Assembly (NCBI GenBank): GCA_937867415.1 | Contig: CALMKO010000027.1 | Span: 1 to 32,862, forward strand | Length of the DNA: 32,862 nucleotides | Direction of reading: 5' to 3' | Origin: an uncultured Verrucomicrobiota bacterium | Lineage (GTDB): Bacteria > Verrucomicrobiota > Verrucomicrobiia > Verrucomicrobiales > Akkermansiaceae | Shown here: positions 30,770 to 32,862 of the stretch, in pieces | Numbering within the stretch: the first letter of the stretch is position 1 | How the letters are laid out: every line of letters begins with the position of its first letter | Position numbers and translations under genes: made by a program | Notes under the pieces: generated by a model | Told to the model about the DNA's origin: nothing | Database searches by the model: none | Seen by the model: the letters and a program-made list of their open reading frames with translations, nothing else

Positions 30770-31168
30770 CTATCGCTTCATCCAGTCCTTGAGAAACCAG
30801 CTGACCGACAGGCACGTGATGATTGCCAAAACAAACAGGGTGATCACCCACAGAGTCTTGGCTGTTTCCCGAAGTTCCAGATGGCGATGATCCAGTCCCG
30901 AGTCCGCACGGATTCGGCCTTTCCGGCTCGCCGACGAGAGCTGACTGGAACCTGTGCTGGACCTTGTCAAGGAGTCGCTTGAACACGTTGCGGGTGGCGG
31001 ATTCAAAAGAGGAGAAGGCGGAGCATGTTCAGTGAAAGCAGGCGCACTGACCAGGGTGCCGCAGTTCGGGCAGGGGCCGCTGATTCCGGCTTGGTGGCGC
31101 CCAGCCGAAAGCTTGAGATCGCAAGCCGGGCACTTGAAGAGAAGACACTCTGTTGAATCGGCGGGCAC
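30770..31168 (-). CDS. Zinc-ribbon protein with C-terminal membrane anchor
   Basis: A 132-aa protein. The N-terminus has a zinc ribbon of two CxxC pairs, FKCPACDLKLS and GPCPNCGTL, with 17 residues between them. A low-complexity Ser/Pro-rich linker (about 45-85) leads to a single membrane segment (about 105-127, TLWVITLFVLAIITCLSVSWFL) and a short basic tail MKR. The topology suggests a cytosolic zinc ribbon tethered to the inner membrane. Start is a GTG; no better ATG lies upstream in frame. The gene sits between rnd (40-base gap) and gyrB. Many such small proteins exist in this phylum; function is unknown. Confidence 0.65.
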   Translation of the reverse strand: MPADSTECLLFKCPACDLKLSAGRHQAGISGPCPNCGTLVSAPAFTEHAPPSPLLNPPPATCSSDSLTRSSTGSSQLSSASRKGRIRADSGLDHRHLELRETAKTLWVITLFVLAIITCLSVSWFLKDWMKR

Positions 31169-31208
31169 CAGGCGGCAGAGGTCAGGGGGAAATCAGGAGG
31201 GCGATGAA

Positions 31209-32279
31209 TCACATTCCAAGGCATTCCCGCTGCCATTGCAATAACACAGCGGCAGGCGGCACCTCATCAGCAGCCAAGGACTCCAAAACCGCGCGTGGAG
31301 CGATCAGCGAGCCGTCAATATCGAGTTTGGCAGCAGCCTGCTCACGAGCGGCAAGCAGCACATCAACCTTGCGCTCAAAATCACGATCCCGCTTGCGACG
31401 CTTACCGGCGGGACGCTCGGGCCATTCCGCCTCTGGCAAGGCCTCGGCTGCCGCGAGCGCCGCGCGGAAGCGCTTCACCCGGTCTGGGCGATAGTGTGAT
31501 GGTAGTGAAATCGGCTGCCCGGCCCCCAGCGCGATGCTCCACTCGAGCAATTGCCGGTTGGGCGCAACCATGAACGATGGGCGGTCCCATGCCTTTGCTT
31601 CACCGTCCCGCCAGTGCCAGAGCGCCCTTAAACAGGCCAGGCCATAGGGCGCGAGCTTCCCCGAACCTTGGACCCGCCAATTCTCTTCCTTGGAATCGTC
31701 ACGCTCCAAGACCCGCTGCCGGGCGGCGAGGCAACTTTCCAGAAACCACTCATAACGACCTTTTTCCTTAAGGGCTGCCACGATCTGATCCCCCATTTCT
31801 AACAAATAATGCACATCATTGAGCGCATATTCGATCATTTTTGGCGATAGCGGACGCTTGCCCCAATCTGCTTTCTGCGAAGACTTTGAAAGATCCACCC
31901 CGAAGTAGTGGCTCACGAGGTCGCCCAAGCCGAAGCGACGGACACCGAGGAGGCGCGCGCCGATTTGGGTGTCGTAGACGACGGCTGGTAGATCACCAAA
32001 CTGCCGCTTGAACATGGTCATGTCATAGTCCGCTCCGTGCATCCAGACGGTCGCTGCGGACAGGTAATCACCCAAGGCGGACAGGTCATCGATGGCCAAG
32101 GGATCGATCAATACGCATTGATTCCGATCCGCAAACTGGATCAAGCAAAGCGACTCGCGATAGCGGTGGAGGCTGTCAGCCTCGGTGTCGATGGCACAGA
32201 CCGGGTTGGTGACCCCTTGGCGGCTTGTTTGCAGGTGGCTAACAAGCCGCTCGGTAGTATCAATCATTTCTTGGCTCAT
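31209..32279 (-). CDS. rnd: Ribonuclease D
   Basis: A 3'-5' exoribonuclease of about 356 aa that trims tRNA precursors and other RNAs. The DEDDy metal site is complete: D and E in AIDTEADSL, D in MHGADYDMTMF, and Y-x-x-x-D in YALNDVHYLL. An HRDC domain follows (about 205-290, ALWHWRDGEAKAWDRPSFMVAPNRQLLEWS). A Lys/Arg-rich stretch (PAGKRRKRDRDFERKVD) precedes a second HRDC-like C-terminal part. The ATG at 32279 is preferred; an in-frame GTG at 32297 would add six residues. Confidence 0.93.
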   Translation of the reverse strand: MSQEMIDTTERLVSHLQTSRQGVTNPVCAIDTEADSLHRYRESLCLIQFADRNQCVLIDPLAIDDLSALGDYLSAATVWMHGADYDMTMFKRQFGDLPAVVYDTQIGARLLGVRRFGLGDLVSHYFGVDLSKSSQKADWGKRPLSPKMIEYALNDVHYLLEMGDQIVAALKEKGRYEWFLESCLAARQRVLERDDSKEENWRVQGSGKLAPYGLACLRALWHWRDGEAKAWDRPSFMVAPNRQLLEWSIALGAGQPISLPSHYRPDRVKRFRAALAAAEALPEAEWPERPAGKRRKRDRDFERKVDVLLAAREQAAAKLDIDGSLIAPRAVLESLAADEVPPAAVLLQWQRECLGM

Positions 32280-32333
32280 CAACCCGCTTGAGAACACCCT
32301 TTACGCTGGGAAGTTGTTAGTAAACACCGCTGC

Positions 32334-32862
32334 TCAGAGCCCGGTAAGAGCAACTCTCCACCGATACTTGTGGCCAGCTGTGCCAGGAGGCAATGTCGGG
32401 AGGGCTGCGGTTCCGGTGTTGCTCACGATTCCGATCGTCGTGTCGTTGTCAATCACCGTCCAGTTCGCATCGCTCACCATGTCCACCCAGACATCAGGTG
32501 CCGGTGCCACGCTGGTACTGCGCTGCAGGACCTGAACAACATCAGGGAGGTAGCCGACAGGCTTCCTTGCCAGAATTCCGAAAAAGGTCGGGGTCGTGGT
32601 TGGAGGAAAGGTCGGCGGAACGACTGGAACACCAGGAACCAGCCTTGGGACCGGCTGAATGGGAACACTCGAAGCATCCTGCGCACGCGTGTTCAACACC
32701 CACTCGGTCATATTGTTGACTCGATCACCATCGAAGTCCTCTGTGATGCTGATCTTTCTTCGGTTGGTCCCAAAGCTCCGATTGGCGTAGTCGGAATAGG
32801 AGCTGACAAAACGGATGGGGATCTGGTAGATCCGGGAGGACGTGTCGTAGATCGCCGCGTTG
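32334..32862 (-). CDS. Partial protein, C-terminal end only
   Basis: The frame is open from the stop at 32334-32336 to the right edge, so the N-terminus lies outside the window. About 175 residues are visible, starting NAAIYDTSSRIYQIPIRFVS. The stretch ITEDFDGDRVNNMTEWVLNT resembles the calcium-binding D-x-D-G-D...E motifs (thrombospondin type-3 or dockerin-like) common in large secreted proteins of this phylum. A Pro/Thr-rich linker (PPTFPPTTTPTFFG) then leads to a beta-rich end (DVWVDMVSDANWTVIDNDT...YRWRVALTGL). An extracellular or cell-surface protein is likely. Confidence 0.7.
   Translation of the reverse strand, partial: NAAIYDTSSRIYQIPIRFVSSYSDYANRSFGTNRRKISITEDFDGDRVNNMTEWVLNTRAQDASSVPIQPVPRLVPGVPVVPPTFPPTTTPTFFGILARKPVGYLPDVVQVLQRSTSVAPAPDVWVDMVSDANWTVIDNDTTIGIVSNTGTAALPTLPPGTAGHKYRWRVALTGL

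Overview
The window is about 33 kb of GC-rich (roughly 60% by eye) bacterial chromosome with tightly packed, mostly single-copy genes. I see no rRNA, tRNA, CRISPR array, insertion sequence or prophage. The gene style fits the Verrucomicrobiota, probably a Verrucomicrobiaceae relative. Pointers are a pseudokinase fused to a sulfatase-modifying-factor-like domain, a four-helix-bundle cassette between the gyrase genes, weak or absent Shine-Dalgarno sites at most starts, and a D-x-D-G-D tail protein at the edge. This placement is inference; no 16S gene is present.

Layout. (1) 230-10874, all minus strand: a lipoprotein, a ScsB/DsbD-type membrane thiol reductase, a TPR membrane protein overlapping a pseudokinase/SUMF1 protein, a Nudix hydrolase (RppH-like), RsgA, a large MscS-type channel, and RibD whose start overlaps the channel's stop. 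(2) 10973-11815, plus: a SAM-dependent methyltransferase. (3) 11865-16592, minus: a sulfate uptake module reading Rrf2 regulator, YezD-family small protein, 232-nt leader with a strong terminator-like hairpin, sulfate-binding lipoprotein, CysT, CysW, CysA. (4) 16732-19848, plus: an exported NHL beta-propeller protein and a UvrD/PcrA-type helicase. (5) 19868-21742, minus: a polytopic transporter-like protein with a hot-dog thioesterase domain at its C-terminus. (6) 21870-25036, plus: a PpiD/SurA-like membrane-anchored chaperone, a small TPR protein and an M42-type metallopeptidase. (7) 25136-32862, minus: a partial secreted protein, ribonuclease D, a zinc-ribbon membrane protein, gyrB, a four-helix-bundle (23S rRNA intervening-sequence protein family) gene bracketed by short repeats, and gyrA.

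How they work together. Region 3 is the clearest system. A cysteine-bearing Rrf2 sensor and a YezD protein lie upstream of a complete sulfate ABC importer, and a structured RNA ending in U8 sits exactly where readthrough into the importer could be controlled. Region 7 makes both gyrase subunits, with a repeat-flanked cassette between them. Region 1 combines ribosome maturation, RNA 5'-end processing, osmotic protection and riboflavin synthesis, with an unexplained signalling or assembly pair (TPR plus pseudokinase/SUMF1).

Best candidates for something undescribed are the four-helix-bundle cassette in the gyrase operon, the sbp leader RNA, and the transporter-thioesterase fusion.
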